Part shown: piece by piece, positions 9,762 through 19,617 of the stretch
Layout: the number at the start of each line of letters is the position of its first letter
Numbering within the stretch: the stretch's first letter is position 1
Assembly (NCBI GenBank): GCA_014323925.1
Contig: JACONC010000014.1
Location: 1 to 64,000 of the forward strand
DNA: 64,000 nucleotides
Direction: 5' to 3'
DNA from: Chromatiales bacterium
GTDB lineage: Bacteria > Pseudomonadota > Gammaproteobacteria > Poriferisulfidales > Oxydemutatoraceae
Translations under genes and position numbers: made by a program
The notes under the pieces: model-generated
Seen by the model: the letters and a program-made list of their open reading frames with translations, nothing else
What the model was told of the DNA's origin: nothing
Databases searched by the model: none

Positions 9762-10349
9762 ATGTCAAGCAACTATTTCCAGCAGACACACTTTCTAAAA
9801 TCTGCGATACGCCCTGAGCTATATCCGCACGATGACGGCAACGAAGTCGCAATAATCGGACGCTCCAATTCCGGCAAATCAAGTACGCTCAATGCGATTT
9901 GCACTCGTCCCAAACTCGCCCGGACTAGCAAAATTCCTGGGCGCACCAGAATGATCAATTTCTTTGCGGTAAAAGCAGGTAAACGGATAGTTGATTTACC
10001 CGGCTACGGCTACGCTCGGGCAGCCGCAACCGAACAGCAAAAATGGTCAGTTGCCATTAGCCAATACTTCGCTGAACGCAAGAGTTTACAGGGTGTTGTC
10101 ATTGTAATGGATGCCCGCCGTCCACTTATGGAAAACGATTGGCAAGTGATACACTGGCTAGACAATATCGCCTTCCATGTGTTACTCAACAAAATCGACA
10201 AACTAAAGCAAAGCAAAACCGCACAATGTCTTGACAAGACATCGGCTGCCTTAAGCAACTATCGTGCAACAGTGCAATTATTCTCCGCTCATAACAAACA
10301 AGGAGTAGAGCAAGCGAGACAGAAGCTGTCGCAATGGTTGAAAATATAA
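9762..10349 (+). CDS. engB: ribosome-biogenesis GTPase EngB (YihA/YsxC)
   Basis: 195 aa from the ATG at 9762. An upstream in-frame ATG at 9699 would overlap tadA and add residues outside the family. The G motifs are in order: GRSNSGKSS (G1), a G2 Thr in the following switch region, DLPGYG (G3), NKID (G4) and SAHN (G5). The protein acts in assembly of the 50S subunit. It is 37 bp after tadA and likely in the same transcript. The 179 bp after it (10350-10528) hold no gene or clear terminator. Confidence 0.92.
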   Translation: MSSNYFQQTHFLKSAIRPELYPHDDGNEVAIIGRSNSGKSSTLNAICTRPKLARTSKIPGRTRMINFFAVKAGKRIVDLPGYGYARAAATEQQKWSVAISQYFAERKSLQGVVIVMDARRPLMENDWQVIHWLDNIAFHVLLNKIDKLKQSKTAQCLDKTSAALSNYRATVQLFSAHNKQGVEQARQKLSQWLKI

Positions 10350-10528
10350 TGCGCGGTATGCCACGGTAGCCCGCGGTAGTGTGTCTACCTTACTTGTTGC
10401 GAAACTTTAGCAATAATACGCTAAATGCATCATCCACGAAAAGCCAATGAGGCGTTTATGCTACTGTAATATTTGGTAATAAAATATCTAATAATGTATA
10501 GTTAGCTTAGACCAAAGATAAATTTGAT

Positions 10529-11746
10529 GTGCATATTTTTATTCTAGGAGCAGGTATCGCCGGATTAACTACCGCTTATCAGTTGAGCGCTCGAGGTATG
10601 AATGTAACTGTAATAGAGCGAGAACCTGAGCCTGCTATGGGTGCAAGTTATGCCAACGGTGCACAACTCTCAGTCAGCAATGCGCTACCAATGGCACATC
10701 CATCAGTCTTTTTTCATCTATACAAAAGCCTGGTTAAAAATAAAGGTGGGTTGTTTTTCAAATTGCATTTTTCAGCTAGCCAATGGCGCTGGATATATCA
10801 TTTTATCAGCAACTGTCGAGCCGCCGTTGCCGAAGCTAATCTAATACGCATAGCAAAGATGTGCGTGCGCTCGCAAGAACTGTATTATCAACTATTCGAG
10901 CAGATCGATATGAAATTTGATCTTTCAAAGTCGGGGATATTGCATTTCTATTTTGATAACACCGCTTATAAAATCGCACAACACGAAACTGCCTTACTCA
11001 GGCAAGTTGCACCACAAATACGAACAACAGTAGACAAAGATAAAATAATAGAGATAGAACCGGCATTGAAGGCTTTCTCTGAGCATATCGTCGGCGGCTT
11101 TTATAGTGCGGAAGATGCAGTAGGAGATGCTAGACTGTTTTGCCTAGAACTAGAGCGTATATGCAAGCAGCGCGGCGTAGAGTTTTTATATAACACTCGT
11201 ATAGAGGACTTAAAACTAAAATATCGAGAGAGTCTGATCGATACTAGTCAAGGTGATTTTCGTGCTGACCATGTGGTGTGCTGTTTAGGCGTTTATACAC
11301 CGTTGCTATTGAAAAAGATAGGTATACTGTTGCATATCTACCCACTCAAAGGCTATTCAATTACCTTAGAGTTAGACGATGATGAATCGCAGATGAGCGC
11401 CCCTAAAGTCTCGTTGCTTGACGACCAGTATAAAATAGTTGCAAGTCGCTTAGGGCAACGACTGCGCATAGCAGGCATCGCCGAACTGAACAATTACGAT
11501 CTCGAGCTAAACCCGCAGCGCATCGCCTACCTCAAGCAATGGGTACATCGGCATCTTCCCGGAGTATCAATAAATCGATACACATCGTGGGCTGGACTAC
11601 GACCTGCTACTCCCTCGAACTTGCCTTATGTAGGCAATGCATACCACAAACGATTATGGTTGAATAGCGGACACGGTAGTTTGGGCTGGACCGCAGCGAT
11701 GGCAACCGCCGAAGCAGTATGCAATGGGATTTCGGCTGATCTTTGA
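10529..11746 (+). CDS. dadA: DadA-like FAD-dependent D-amino-acid dehydrogenase
   Basis: 405 aa with a GTG start; the overlapping ATG two bases upstream is in a different frame and closes quickly. The N-terminal Rossmann motif ILGAGIAGLTTAYQL is followed by an acidic ribose-binding ERE. ASYANGAQLSVSNA matches the DadA signature, and the C-terminal FAD contact is SGHGSLGWTAAMATAEAV. The length fits DadA (about 410-430). It would oxidise D-amino acids at the inner face of the membrane and feed electrons to quinone. No alanine racemase gene is adjacent, so a related glycine or D-amino-acid oxidase role is possible. Confidence 0.8.
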   Translation: MHIFILGAGIAGLTTAYQLSARGMNVTVIEREPEPAMGASYANGAQLSVSNALPMAHPSVFFHLYKSLVKNKGGLFFKLHFSASQWRWIYHFISNCRAAVAEANLIRIAKMCVRSQELYYQLFEQIDMKFDLSKSGILHFYFDNTAYKIAQHETALLRQVAPQIRTTVDKDKIIEIEPALKAFSEHIVGGFYSAEDAVGDARLFCLELERICKQRGVEFLYNTRIEDLKLKYRESLIDTSQGDFRADHVVCCLGVYTPLLLKKIGILLHIYPLKGYSITLELDDDESQMSAPKVSLLDDQYKIVASRLGQRLRIAGIAELNNYDLELNPQRIAYLKQWVHRHLPGVSINRYTSWAGLRPATPSNLPYVGNAYHKRLWLNSGHGSLGWTAAMATAEAVCNGISADL

Positions 11747-11889
11747 TACCGCTATAGAATCAACCTAATGCGATACCAAAGCACATGCGCTACTTGGCAT
11801 GTGGTATAGCAACGTACATCCGAACTGCGGTAAGTTGTGAAAATCACACCGCATCACTCTTATAGTTGCGCATCTAGATGCACAGACAT

Positions 11890-11903
11890 ATCCTTATAAG
11901 GAT
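11890..11903. other. perfect 14-bp palindrome at a gene end
   Basis: ATCCTTATAAGGAT is self-complementary and overlaps the stop codon of the 1,060-aa gene. It could be an mRNA 3' structure or a protein site. It has no U-run, so it is not a standard terminator. Confidence 0.35.
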
Positions 11904-14900
11904 GTTTCGGTATAAGGAGCAAGCTGTGGGCTCGCATCCCGATTGAAAACTATAATTTTCTTGTCAAAATCTATTTTTGCGTTTTGCAGAGCATTGAGAG
12001 CACTTCTCCGGCATATTTCATTTGCCGCGCTACTCGTTATTACTGCGCTACGCTGCTGCGACAAATCGCGACCGATAATTGCCAATAAATCATCTTTTTG
12101 TGCAGCAGGTAGTAACTTATCTATAGCTTTTTGCCTTTGCTTTGCTTTTTTGACATCTTCTGGTTTCGCTATTGTAAAATCTACCAAATCACTCAGTGTG
12201 AACGGGCTATCGTTTGATCTAGTGTTCAATCTTTGTTGAGCAACTAGAGGTGCTTCCATCAAGTTATAAAATTCAGTGGTGTCGTCTTTTAGGGCTTTCG
12301 CATAATGTGCATTTATATTACCGATTAAATCTTCTCCCCATATCATGCCTTTCTCTCTCATAGTTTGTTTAGCGCCTTGATAAACCGTATCAGGAATCTG
12401 CCCTTTCAGTTGCTTGACTCGTCTAGAGGTATTGACGAGAAGCGCAGTTAAGCTCGCTATAGAGCGTTCCACTCCGCTTCCTACATCGGCTATCTGCCAA
12501 GCAGGGTTGCTGAAAATCGAAGGGGGTTTCATAGCTCTCTGTACGAGTGTTCCTAAATCACCAAGCAAGGTCGTATCGCCACCTTCTATTTGTTTCAGCT
12601 TTGCAATCATATTCTGCTGATTGATATGCAGAGCATCGTAGGTTTTGGCGTTGCGGCTATAGGCCTCTTTCATTGTCTTCTCTATTGCTTTTTGAAGATT
12701 TGGCACCTGATGTTTAGTTATATATGGCTCTTGCAACACGAGTTCCTTCATCAAGGATTCACTACCGGCTAATTTGCTAGACGCGATCGCTCCCAGTGCC
12801 TCGATTTTATTTGTTAGCCATCGCTCTAACAGTCTCATCGCTCTATTACGGGTATTGCTAAGTGATAGATTTTCTCGCTCGCCGAGTCTCCTTCGCAATT
12901 GTTCTCTAACCGTAGACAAAGAAGCGACCGGCTCGTCAAATTTGTATCCTTTTTTTACTCTTTGAACCAGAGCATCAAATTCTGTGTCGACCTGTTTCAC
13001 CACCGCTTCACTAATTGCACGATTTAATTGTGGTAGGGTTGTAATCTGCATATTGTCAATTGCGCCTTCCAAGTCTCTATAGGCATCAGTTATAGACAAA
13101 CCAGACTCGTTTAGGTGGTTGTATAATTCTAGTTGGTCTTGCTGATGCGCTTGCTCTACGCGCGGTTTAATAACAGCAGACAGCTTGTTCAAAACGATAG
13201 TTCGGGCATCGTGTTCATTGCTTATTGCCATCAGACTATCGCCATCTTTTAAGATATCTTCTCTGATTTGATGACCAATACTTTCGGGCGACATCAAGTC
13301 TATTTCGCTATCGGGCGCGGCATCCAACTTGCCAGAGAGCCTTTGATTTACCTCGCTCGCAAACTTTTCGGCATTATCTACCTCATCTAAACCAGTGTGT
13401 TTTTTTATCCAACTATCAACCAAATCTATTCTTTGGCGGTTGAGCAGTTTTAAGGCTTCGTCGCGTACTGGCATAGTGGACAATTCTTCAAGCTCTTCGC
13501 AAGCCATCAACCGCTGGTCCAGATTTTTCATAAGTCGCTCTCCAGTTCGCGGACTTACCAGCATATCCCTATTAAACTTATATCTAGTAGCGGCATCTGA
13601 CAGTAGCGCATCAAAGTTACCTATTTTTTTTAGAACTAGATCGGCGATGATTCTCTTAATTTGAGAGGAATTAGTAATTTTGAGATTGTCTATGCCGGCA
13701 GTTATCTCTTCTCGTGTCTGTTCAGGTATATGAGCTTCCGCTAATTCTTCTTTCAATCTTAGTTTTAGTTGATCGCGCCCATGCTTGATACGATTATCTA
13801 AAGCAGTGGCTATCAACTGATCCATTAGTTCGCCTGCTTGTTTTTCGTTATCTAAAGGAGCAAAATCCTTAAACGCGTCTTGTGCCGCTTTGCGTAGTTC
13901 TACATCTATCCCCAATAGTGAGACATTCAACCGGCTCAATCCTGGTTGATCAGCAATTTTAGCTTGAAACATTGTATCTATACGGGAATGAAGTTGCCCT
14001 TCACTATCAGCACTACCATCGGCAGCGCTCAACTTAGCTATCCATTCCTTGACAGCAGCTTTTTTGCTAGACGCTCCTTCGCGTATTAATAGACGAATCT
14101 TCTGGGCTGCTGAATCTTCAGTTAGTATTTGATTGTTATCGCTAAGTAGATAATCCTCTAAATAATTTTCTATATGGAGCGATTCTAAGAACTGTCTATC
14201 AATACCATCCTGTTTAGATACTTCATCCAACAATGTATCTAAACGCTTGGTTACTTGTTCTACAACCAAACCATTGACGCGTGTATTAAGCGCTGCTCCG
14301 GTTGCTATTTTGGCACTATCAATTTCGGATTTAATCTCTTGTTGCTTTACTGATGATAGGCCAGTGGCGGATAACTTGCTTTTTAGTTCCTTTTGTACCT
14401 CTTGATGGTGCTGTTGCGCTTTGGTGATACGGTCATCGAGTATATTTGCTAGCAGTTTGTTTATTAAATTCTCCGCCTGGTTTTCATCCTTTATTTGCTC
14501 AGTAGTGTCTTCCTGAGCCATTGCTTGGCTGTAAAGCATCTCACTGATGCCGTCGCGCTCGACATCTCCGGCGTCAATATCTGCTAGATTTTCGGTTTTC
14601 CACGACAGCATAGTCTCAATTTTATTATCAAGTGCTGCTAGGTGGTCGTGGCTATCAGCATAGTCACCTTGTGCCGCCAACTGGCTAAACCAAGTTTTTA
14701 CTTCCTCAACACGAAGGCGGTGTTTTTCTATGCGAATAAGTCTGTCTGCTTCTACCTTTGCATCTTCAATAAAGCGCCGAACTTCCCTCGTTGAAATGGG
14801 TCTATTTTCACTTAAGAATCTAATGTTGCTACCACCTACTAGTTTCAGATCAAAATACTTACCATAGGTCTGATCAACTTTCATTGCATCAATAAGCGGT

Positions 14901-15076
14901 TGTCTTGCTTTCATAACTGCTTGGCGATAACTACTGCTTGTTTTATAACGCAACCATACTATCAATCTACCGAAAATATTAGTTCCGCCGATTTCAATCG
15001 CATTCGTAGAACTGTTTAGGCTTAGATAGCCGTCGTGCCTACGGTTGACTATAGCGCTTAGAGATTGTAGATCCAT
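11894..15076 (-). CDS. large helical repeat protein of unknown function, paralogue of the next gene
   Basis: 1,060 aa, highly charged and almost entirely helix-predicted. It has no signal peptide or membrane segment. I recognise no family. An N-terminal module of about 130 residues (DGYLSLN... SSYRQAV... REVRRFIEDAKVEADR) and a C-terminal module of about 220 residues match the neighbouring 631-aa protein. In between, a unit of about 210 residues occurs three times, starting near residues 214, 427 and 637 (patterns DRI/NRI/PRV..., then IDNLKI, then FDALL). The neighbour has one copy, near residue 203. The stop codon lies inside a perfect 14-bp palindrome (11890-11903). It starts 36 bp after its neighbour's stop, probably in one operon. 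Confidence 0.7.
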   Translation of the reverse strand: MDLQSLSAIVNRRHDGYLSLNSSTNAIEIGGTNIFGRLIVWLRYKTSSSYRQAVMKARQPLIDAMKVDQTYGKYFDLKLVGGSNIRFLSENRPISTREVRRFIEDAKVEADRLIRIEKHRLRVEEVKTWFSQLAAQGDYADSHDHLAALDNKIETMLSWKTENLADIDAGDVERDGISEMLYSQAMAQEDTTEQIKDENQAENLINKLLANILDDRITKAQQHHQEVQKELKSKLSATGLSSVKQQEIKSEIDSAKIATGAALNTRVNGLVVEQVTKRLDTLLDEVSKQDGIDRQFLESLHIENYLEDYLLSDNNQILTEDSAAQKIRLLIREGASSKKAAVKEWIAKLSAADGSADSEGQLHSRIDTMFQAKIADQPGLSRLNVSLLGIDVELRKAAQDAFKDFAPLDNEKQAGELMDQLIATALDNRIKHGRDQLKLRLKEELAEAHIPEQTREEITAGIDNLKITNSSQIKRIIADLVLKKIGNFDALLSDAATRYKFNRDMLVSPRTGERLMKNLDQRLMACEELEELSTMPVRDEALKLLNRQRIDLVDSWIKKHTGLDEVDNAEKFASEVNQRLSGKLDAAPDSEIDLMSPESIGHQIREDILKDGDSLMAISNEHDARTIVLNKLSAVIKPRVEQAHQQDQLELYNHLNESGLSITDAYRDLEGAIDNMQITTLPQLNRAISEAVVKQVDTEFDALVQRVKKGYKFDEPVASLSTVREQLRRRLGERENLSLSNTRNRAMRLLERWLTNKIEALGAIASSKLAGSESLMKELVLQEPYITKHQVPNLQKAIEKTMKEAYSRNAKTYDALHINQQNMIAKLKQIEGGDTTLLGDLGTLVQRAMKPPSIFSNPAWQIADVGSGVERSIASLTALLVNTSRRVKQLKGQIPDTVYQGAKQTMREKGMIWGEDLIGNINAHYAKALKDDTTEFYNLMEAPLVAQQRLNTRSNDSPFTLSDLVDFTIAKPEDVKKAKQRQKAIDKLLPAAQKDDLLAIIGRDLSQQRSAVITSSAANEICRRSALNALQNAKIDFDKKIIVFNRDASPQLAPYTETSL

Positions 15077-15112
15077 TATTAAACCCGATTCATAAACGAG
15101 TATCTATAATTG

Positions 15113-17008
15113 CTAGATAACTCTTGATTCCTTTGAGGAAGTCATTTTCATGGTTTCAAAGCTAATTTTCTGATCTCTTAAAAACCGAAGCATACCTCGT
15201 TGAAACAAAGCTTCGGCATCGGCTTGGTTCATAACTCTGCTTCTGACCTTGGTTAACTGTGACTGCAAATTTTCCAGTAGAGTTCCTCTAACTGGCATGG
15301 GTATAACTTTATCTATCATTTGCCGTGTGTGGCTGGCTTTTCTCATACTTGACTTCATACTTGACTTTAGACTTGCTGCCGTACTTTCTGTAGTCGAATT
15401 ATCTGATACTTTTTTAATCAACTCATTCAATGTGAAATGTTCAAGGTTTGCTTTACTACCTACTCTTTTTTCGGCAACCTGCGGACTTTGTAATACTTTA
15501 TAATAACCCTTATAATTGTTAGATGTTAGAGAATGTATATACAGTTGATTGATTTCGGATACAAAATCGTAATCCCAGGTATGACCCTGTTGGATTTTTT
15601 CTAACAAAACTTTATAATACTCCTTCGGTATTTGTTCTTTAAGGGCTACTACTTTTTTATAGTTTTCGACAACAGGTGCATATAAGGTTTTTATGAAATC
15701 CGACACCGTTGTTTCAGCATCCGTCCCCAGCTGGCTGCTACGCTCGGATAGTGAACCTGGTTTCTGCTGTAGTAATTCTTTGAATTTACCAAGTAATTCA
15801 TCTTTGTGTTCGTATTGCAACAAATTAGACAAAAATTTCTCTTTATTGATACCCAGTGCTTCGTAGGCGTCCTTATCTTTTACATAAGCTTCTGTTATAG
15901 CTTTGTTAACACCTTGTTGCATAGCTTCAGCCTCGGCTTTGTTGACATAAGGATTTTGCTCTACCATTTCTTTCATTAGCGCATAGGCACTATTGAATGG
16001 ACTTGGTTTAATCACTTCGAGTACCTCTTTTTTACCTTTAACCCATTGGGTTAGCAAAGCAGCTGCTTGCTTGCGCGCGGTGTTTACAGATAGCATTTGC
16101 GATTGACTTTGCTCGGCAAGATTTGCTTGTACTCGCTCCTTGACTTCTGGTGATGGGCCGAATGGTTCGTCGACACCTTGATGTGCCATAACCTGTTCCA
16201 ACAAACTGTCAAATTTATCGTCTATTTGTTTCAATACTAATTCGTTAACGACTGCCATTAATTCTTTACTAGTGGTAATCTTTCCATCGATAATCTTGTC
16301 AGCCAATTCTGATTCTTGTCTTGTAGGTAAACCAACATCCTCAAGCGCTCGGATTAAACGATTATGTAATTTCAGACGCGCTTCGTCGATATGTCTGTCC
16401 AATGCAACCGAAAGCACCTTATCTACATGCGTTTGAGCTTGCTTCCTATTCTTTATGGTGCTAAGTGCTGGTATATCGTTTAAGGCTGCTGCGTGGACTT
16501 CTTGCTGCAGAGTGCTGGTATCTATATCATCAATCTTTAAACCACCTTGCACATCCTTCATTTTTTCCGCAAGTGCCTCGTCGCAACGCTCTGAAAAATT
16601 ATCTTTGCTCTCAGTTGATCCGCCCGCACCGCTAAACCAGTTAACAAAATCCGTAGCACTCTTGACGCTAGAGTCTCTTTCATCCATCACTTGTTCAATA
16701 AAAAGCCTCACTTTTCTGGCTCGCAACGGCTTAGAGTCTGACAAGAACTTATCTTCAAGATTACTATTTAATTTGTCTTGAAAGTCGGTGCCATATGTGT
16801 CGTCAGATACTAAGGTATTGACGACTCTTTCTTTAGCATCTGAGATTGATTGCCTATAACTACGGTTAAATTTAAAGCGCACCCAATGCACCGCACGACC
16901 AATAAAGGTGGTACCTTTAAGCTCTAGTTGATTATCCCGGTTGACAGTCAAATAACCATTCGATCTGCCCATTATAGAAGCAAGACGTTGTAAATCTATA
17001 GCACTCAT
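15113..17008 (-). CDS. helical repeat protein of unknown function, short paralogue
   Basis: 631 aa from the ATG at 17008, chosen because a strong ribosome site (GGGAGGA) sits 5-6 bases upstream; the longer frame from 17089 has none. No known family recognised. The N-terminal module (NGYLTVN... NRSYRQSISDAKE... KVRLFIEQVMDERD) and C-terminal module (LKEQIPKEYY... QSPQVAEKR... FTLNELI... RQMIDKVIP) align with those of the 1,060-aa protein encoded just downstream. Between them is a single about 210-residue helical unit where the partner has three. It is hydrophilic with no export signal. A structural, cytoskeletal or effector-like role is conceivable, but nothing in the sequence decides it. Confidence 0.7.
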   Translation of the reverse strand: MSAIDLQRLASIMGRSNGYLTVNRDNQLELKGTTFIGRAVHWVRFKFNRSYRQSISDAKERVVNTLVSDDTYGTDFQDKLNSNLEDKFLSDSKPLRARKVRLFIEQVMDERDSSVKSATDFVNWFSGAGGSTESKDNFSERCDEALAEKMKDVQGGLKIDDIDTSTLQQEVHAAALNDIPALSTIKNRKQAQTHVDKVLSVALDRHIDEARLKLHNRLIRALEDVGLPTRQESELADKIIDGKITTSKELMAVVNELVLKQIDDKFDSLLEQVMAHQGVDEPFGPSPEVKERVQANLAEQSQSQMLSVNTARKQAAALLTQWVKGKKEVLEVIKPSPFNSAYALMKEMVEQNPYVNKAEAEAMQQGVNKAITEAYVKDKDAYEALGINKEKFLSNLLQYEHKDELLGKFKELLQQKPGSLSERSSQLGTDAETTVSDFIKTLYAPVVENYKKVVALKEQIPKEYYKVLLEKIQQGHTWDYDFVSEINQLYIHSLTSNNYKGYYKVLQSPQVAEKRVGSKANLEHFTLNELIKKVSDNSTTESTAASLKSSMKSSMRKASHTRQMIDKVIPMPVRGTLLENLQSQLTKVRSRVMNQADAEALFQRGMLRFLRDQKISFETMKMTSSKESRVI

Positions 17009-17359
17009 ATTGTCCTCCCTTTTAAGTCGCAATGGGAATCTATTCAGCTCAACAAAAACCAACCTAATGATTGACGCCTTACAGACCAACTTGCAATCTC
17101 AGCAGTCGCTACGGCACTCCCAACCGTGGCATTGGCTTAGTCGGGTTTTCGTTGGGTTTTTAGAACAACTAGCCCTAGTAATATATTAAACAACCATTCC
17201 AAGTTGTCAAGTTACTTATACAGTTCCATTCTAATCTCCCTACTAGGTAAGGAATATCCGTCGCTGTTCATACCTATTCATACCTAAATGACTAAATGAC
17301 TAGGCGCAGAATAGTATATAATTCCCCTTTTCTTAACCAGCCAAGAATATACGGCAAAA
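17009..17359. other. intergenic stretch with short duplications
   Basis: No gene is supported. It contains back-to-back duplications (10-mer ttcataccta at 17267-17286; 8-mer aaatgact at 17286-17301) and a -10-like TATAAT at 17317-17322 that may serve rluC. It carries the upstream regions of two divergent genes. Confidence 0.5.
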
Positions 17360-18319
17360 GTGCCAAACAAAGCGTTGCTCAGTATGATAGCCACTATGGT
17401 AACCCAGTCTAAAAAGCAAGGTGTTAGTTATATCCGAGTGTCTGCGGAATACCGCGGACAGCGCATTGATAACTTTTTGTTCAGAGAATATAAAAATCTG
17501 CCCAAGAGCTATATCTATCGCATAATTCGTTCAGGTGAGTTACGCGTGAATAGCGGGCGCGTGCAACCTTCATATAAATTGACCGACGGAGATAGAATCA
17601 GAGTGCCACCGCTGGTGCACAAGGCTTCGCCACCCCCGCGCCTATTGGATACTGATGTGGATTCCATAGCGAAGTGTGTCCTATACGAGGACGACGAGTT
17701 ATTAGTGATAGATAAACCGGCACATCTTGTTGCACATAGCGGTACTGCCCATAGTTTCGGTCTAATTGATTTACTCAAACATAAATACGCAAATAGCGAC
17801 CTGAACCTTGTACATCGCCTTGACAAGGATACTAGCGGTTGTCTAGTTGTTGCGAAGTCATACGAGCCACTGCTTCGCCTACAGCGGTTGTTTCGCGACT
17901 CGCAAGTTGAGAAAATCTATCAAGTACTAGTGGTGGGTCGTTGGCAACAACCGCAGCGTGTTTCTATGCCACTGCGCCGTGTAACACAGAAGCAAACGGT
18001 GGCTGATAACGGCAAGTATGCAGTCACTGATTTCTCGCCTATACGGCTATTTAACGACTATAGTCTAATGTCAGTCTCATTAATTACCGGACGCACCCAT
18101 CAAATTCGCGTCCACGCTGCACACTGTCGACACGCTGTGGTAGGCGATAAAAAATACGGCAATTTTGCTGAAAATCGCAAATTTGTCCGCTTAGGTCTCA
18201 AGCGTATTTTTTTGCACGCCCATCGCGTGTCGTTTAATTGGAACAATCGGGTATTATCATTTGAGGCTGCACTGCCTGATTCTCTACAACGGATAATAGA
18301 CCAATTAGCCACCGACTAG
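17360..18319 (+). CDS. rluC: ribosomal large subunit pseudouridine synthase RluC
   Basis: 319 aa from a GTG; an in-frame ATG a few codons on is an alternative start. The N-terminal S4 RNA-binding domain is residues about 30-95 (GQRIDNFLFREYKNLPKSYIYR). The catalytic RluA/C/D motif LVHRLDKDTSGCLVVAK, with the nucleophilic Asp, lies near residues 150-166. The C-terminal ITGRTHQIRVHAAH is also typical. It modifies uridines 955, 2504 and 2580 (E. coli numbering) of 23S rRNA. RluD shares these motifs; the PKSYIYR and RVPP patterns favour RluC. Confidence 0.88.
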   Translation: MPNKALLSMIATMVTQSKKQGVSYIRVSAEYRGQRIDNFLFREYKNLPKSYIYRIIRSGELRVNSGRVQPSYKLTDGDRIRVPPLVHKASPPPRLLDTDVDSIAKCVLYEDDELLVIDKPAHLVAHSGTAHSFGLIDLLKHKYANSDLNLVHRLDKDTSGCLVVAKSYEPLLRLQRLFRDSQVEKIYQVLVVGRWQQPQRVSMPLRRVTQKQTVADNGKYAVTDFSPIRLFNDYSLMSVSLITGRTHQIRVHAAHCRHAVVGDKKYGNFAENRKFVRLGLKRIFLHAHRVSFNWNNRVLSFEAALPDSLQRIIDQLATD

Positions 18320-18357
18320 TACATGTCAACCCCAAGTACATGTCAACCCCAAGTACA
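18318..18357. repeat. 17-bp tandem repeat, 2.3 copies
   Basis: agtacatgtcaacccca occurs at 18318-18334 and 18335-18351, with a partial copy to 18357, overlapping the rluC stop codon region. Confidence 0.85.
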
Positions 18358-18431
18358 GCGGAAAGATACCTCGTAAATGCTATAATGCTCTACCTTTTGA
18401 ATACGCCTTGAATACATCTGCTCTAACAATG

Positions 18432-18476
18432 TACTTTCATACTTTGCACTTTCATACTTTGTACTTTCATACTTTG
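18432..18476. repeat. 15-bp tandem repeat, 3 copies
   Basis: tactttcatactttg at 18432, 18447 (one mismatch) and 18462. It lies in the rluC-yceF gap, which holds no supported gene. Confidence 0.85.
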
Positions 18477-18547
18477 ATAGGGTGCCTGGCGCGCATAACC
18501 ATAAATCAGCTATGCCGAACCGTGCGACACGCATCTCCTTCGCTATT

Positions 18548-19132
18548 ATGAAAACAAAAATTGTGCTAGCCTCGGCATCCGATTCACGCCGACGATTGTT
18601 GGAGAGACTGAAGCTCCAGTTTGAAGTTCATGCAGCTAATATAGACGAGACCGCACAACCCAACGAACAAGCGGCGGAATTGGCAAAACGATTATCGTGT
18701 GCAAAAGCAGTCGCGGTTGCCGACCATTATCAAAATGCTTTGATCATAGGTTCCGACCAATGTGGCGAAGTTGACGGGCAAATCATCGGCAAACCGGCCG
18801 ATGCCAAGCAAGCGTGTGCACAACTCGCATTATGTTCGGGTAAAGAAGTTGTTTTTCATACCGGACTGTGTCTGTTTGATACTAAACATCGGCATCATCG
18901 CTACGAAAGTGTGTTAACACGGATACACTACCGCCCTTTTAGTAGCCAAGAAGCACTGGCTTATGTGCGTATAGAACAACCTTTCGATTGTTGTGGTAGC
19001 CATCGCTCGGAAGGCTTGGGAATAGCACTATGCGATAGTATTCAAAGTGCCGACCCAAGTGCGATGCTCGGATTGCCTTTAATCACGCTGGCCAAAATGC
19101 TTGACCAAGCTGGTGTGTCATTATTGGCTTAA
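18548..19132 (+). CDS. yceF: Maf/YceF-type nucleotide pyrophosphatase
   Basis: 194 aa from the ATG at 18548; the upstream in-frame ATGs at 18482 and 18512 add residues not seen in the family. The Maf signature LASASDSRRRLLERL is at the N-terminus, the catalytic IIGSDQ motif near residue 69, and EGLGI near residue 158. The YceF subgroup hydrolyses m7GTP and removes non-canonical nucleotides. In E. coli yceF also neighbours rluC, so this context supports the call. Three small unknown genes follow on the same strand. Confidence 0.88.
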   Translation: MKTKIVLASASDSRRRLLERLKLQFEVHAANIDETAQPNEQAAELAKRLSCAKAVAVADHYQNALIIGSDQCGEVDGQIIGKPADAKQACAQLALCSGKEVVFHTGLCLFDTKHRHHRYESVLTRIHYRPFSSQEALAYVRIEQPFDCCGSHRSEGLGIALCDSIQSADPSAMLGLPLITLAKMLDQAGVSLLA

Positions 19133-19140
19133 GCAGTAGT

Positions 19141-19422
19141 ATGACGGCTGCAGTGATGTACTGGGTAGAGAGCGGCAGATTAGAGTGTATTGGTGCGTTT
19201 GGTAATAAGCCGGGATTGAAGGCACGCGGTCAGAGCGACGGTGTCGGTAATGTGTACGAGCGAATGTATGCGTCAGGTGAGTTACGGTTTTATGACGGAC
19301 ACGCGACACCGGTATCGCACTTTATCAAAGACCTTGCATTTAGGATTAGATGCAAGATGGAAGGAACTTGGTGGCAATTGCAAGGCGACGATGAAGTTGC
19401 ATATTATTTAGTTCTACTATAA
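19141..19422 (+). CDS. small hypothetical protein
   Basis: 93 aa, starting 8 bp after yceF. It is soluble, with a Trp-rich C-terminal section (GTWWQLQGDDEVAYYLV). No motif or family recognised. It is the first of three closely packed small genes with gaps of 7 and 2 bp, so it is likely co-translated with them. That close spacing and distinct composition are the main support for its being real. Confidence 0.5.
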   Translation: MTAAVMYWVESGRLECIGAFGNKPGLKARGQSDGVGNVYERMYASGELRFYDGHATPVSHFIKDLAFRIRCKMEGTWWQLQGDDEVAYYLVLL

Positions 19423-19429
19423 TGACGGT

Positions 19430-19615
19430 ATGGAAAACAAACAAGGCAATTTAATTGATACAAGTAAGACGATAGAGAGGCAGTTGCGACAGCGTGCCGC
19501 TAGTCGCAGGCGTTTCATTGAAGTGCTAAAAGTGAAAGATGCCGGCGGTGCATTAAGTCGTTTTGATTTAGAGTTTATCCGTCGTTTTGATAGACAGCGA
19601 GTTATGGAGTTTTAG
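19430..19615 (+). CDS. small arginine-rich hypothetical protein
   Basis: 61 aa, about one fifth Arg (RQLRQRAASRRRF; EFIRRFDRQRV), helical and basic. It could bind nucleic acid or the membrane surface, but no family is recognised. It sits tightly between two other small genes of the same orientation. Confidence 0.45.
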   Translation: MENKQGNLIDTSKTIERQLRQRAASRRRFIEVLKVKDAGGALSRFDLEFIRRFDRQRVMEF

Positions 19616-19617
19616 TT

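Noticed and set aside
18343-18534. 63-codon minus-strand frame with KYES repeats
   Set aside because: Its repeats merely reflect the 15-bp tandem DNA repeat in the intergenic gap.
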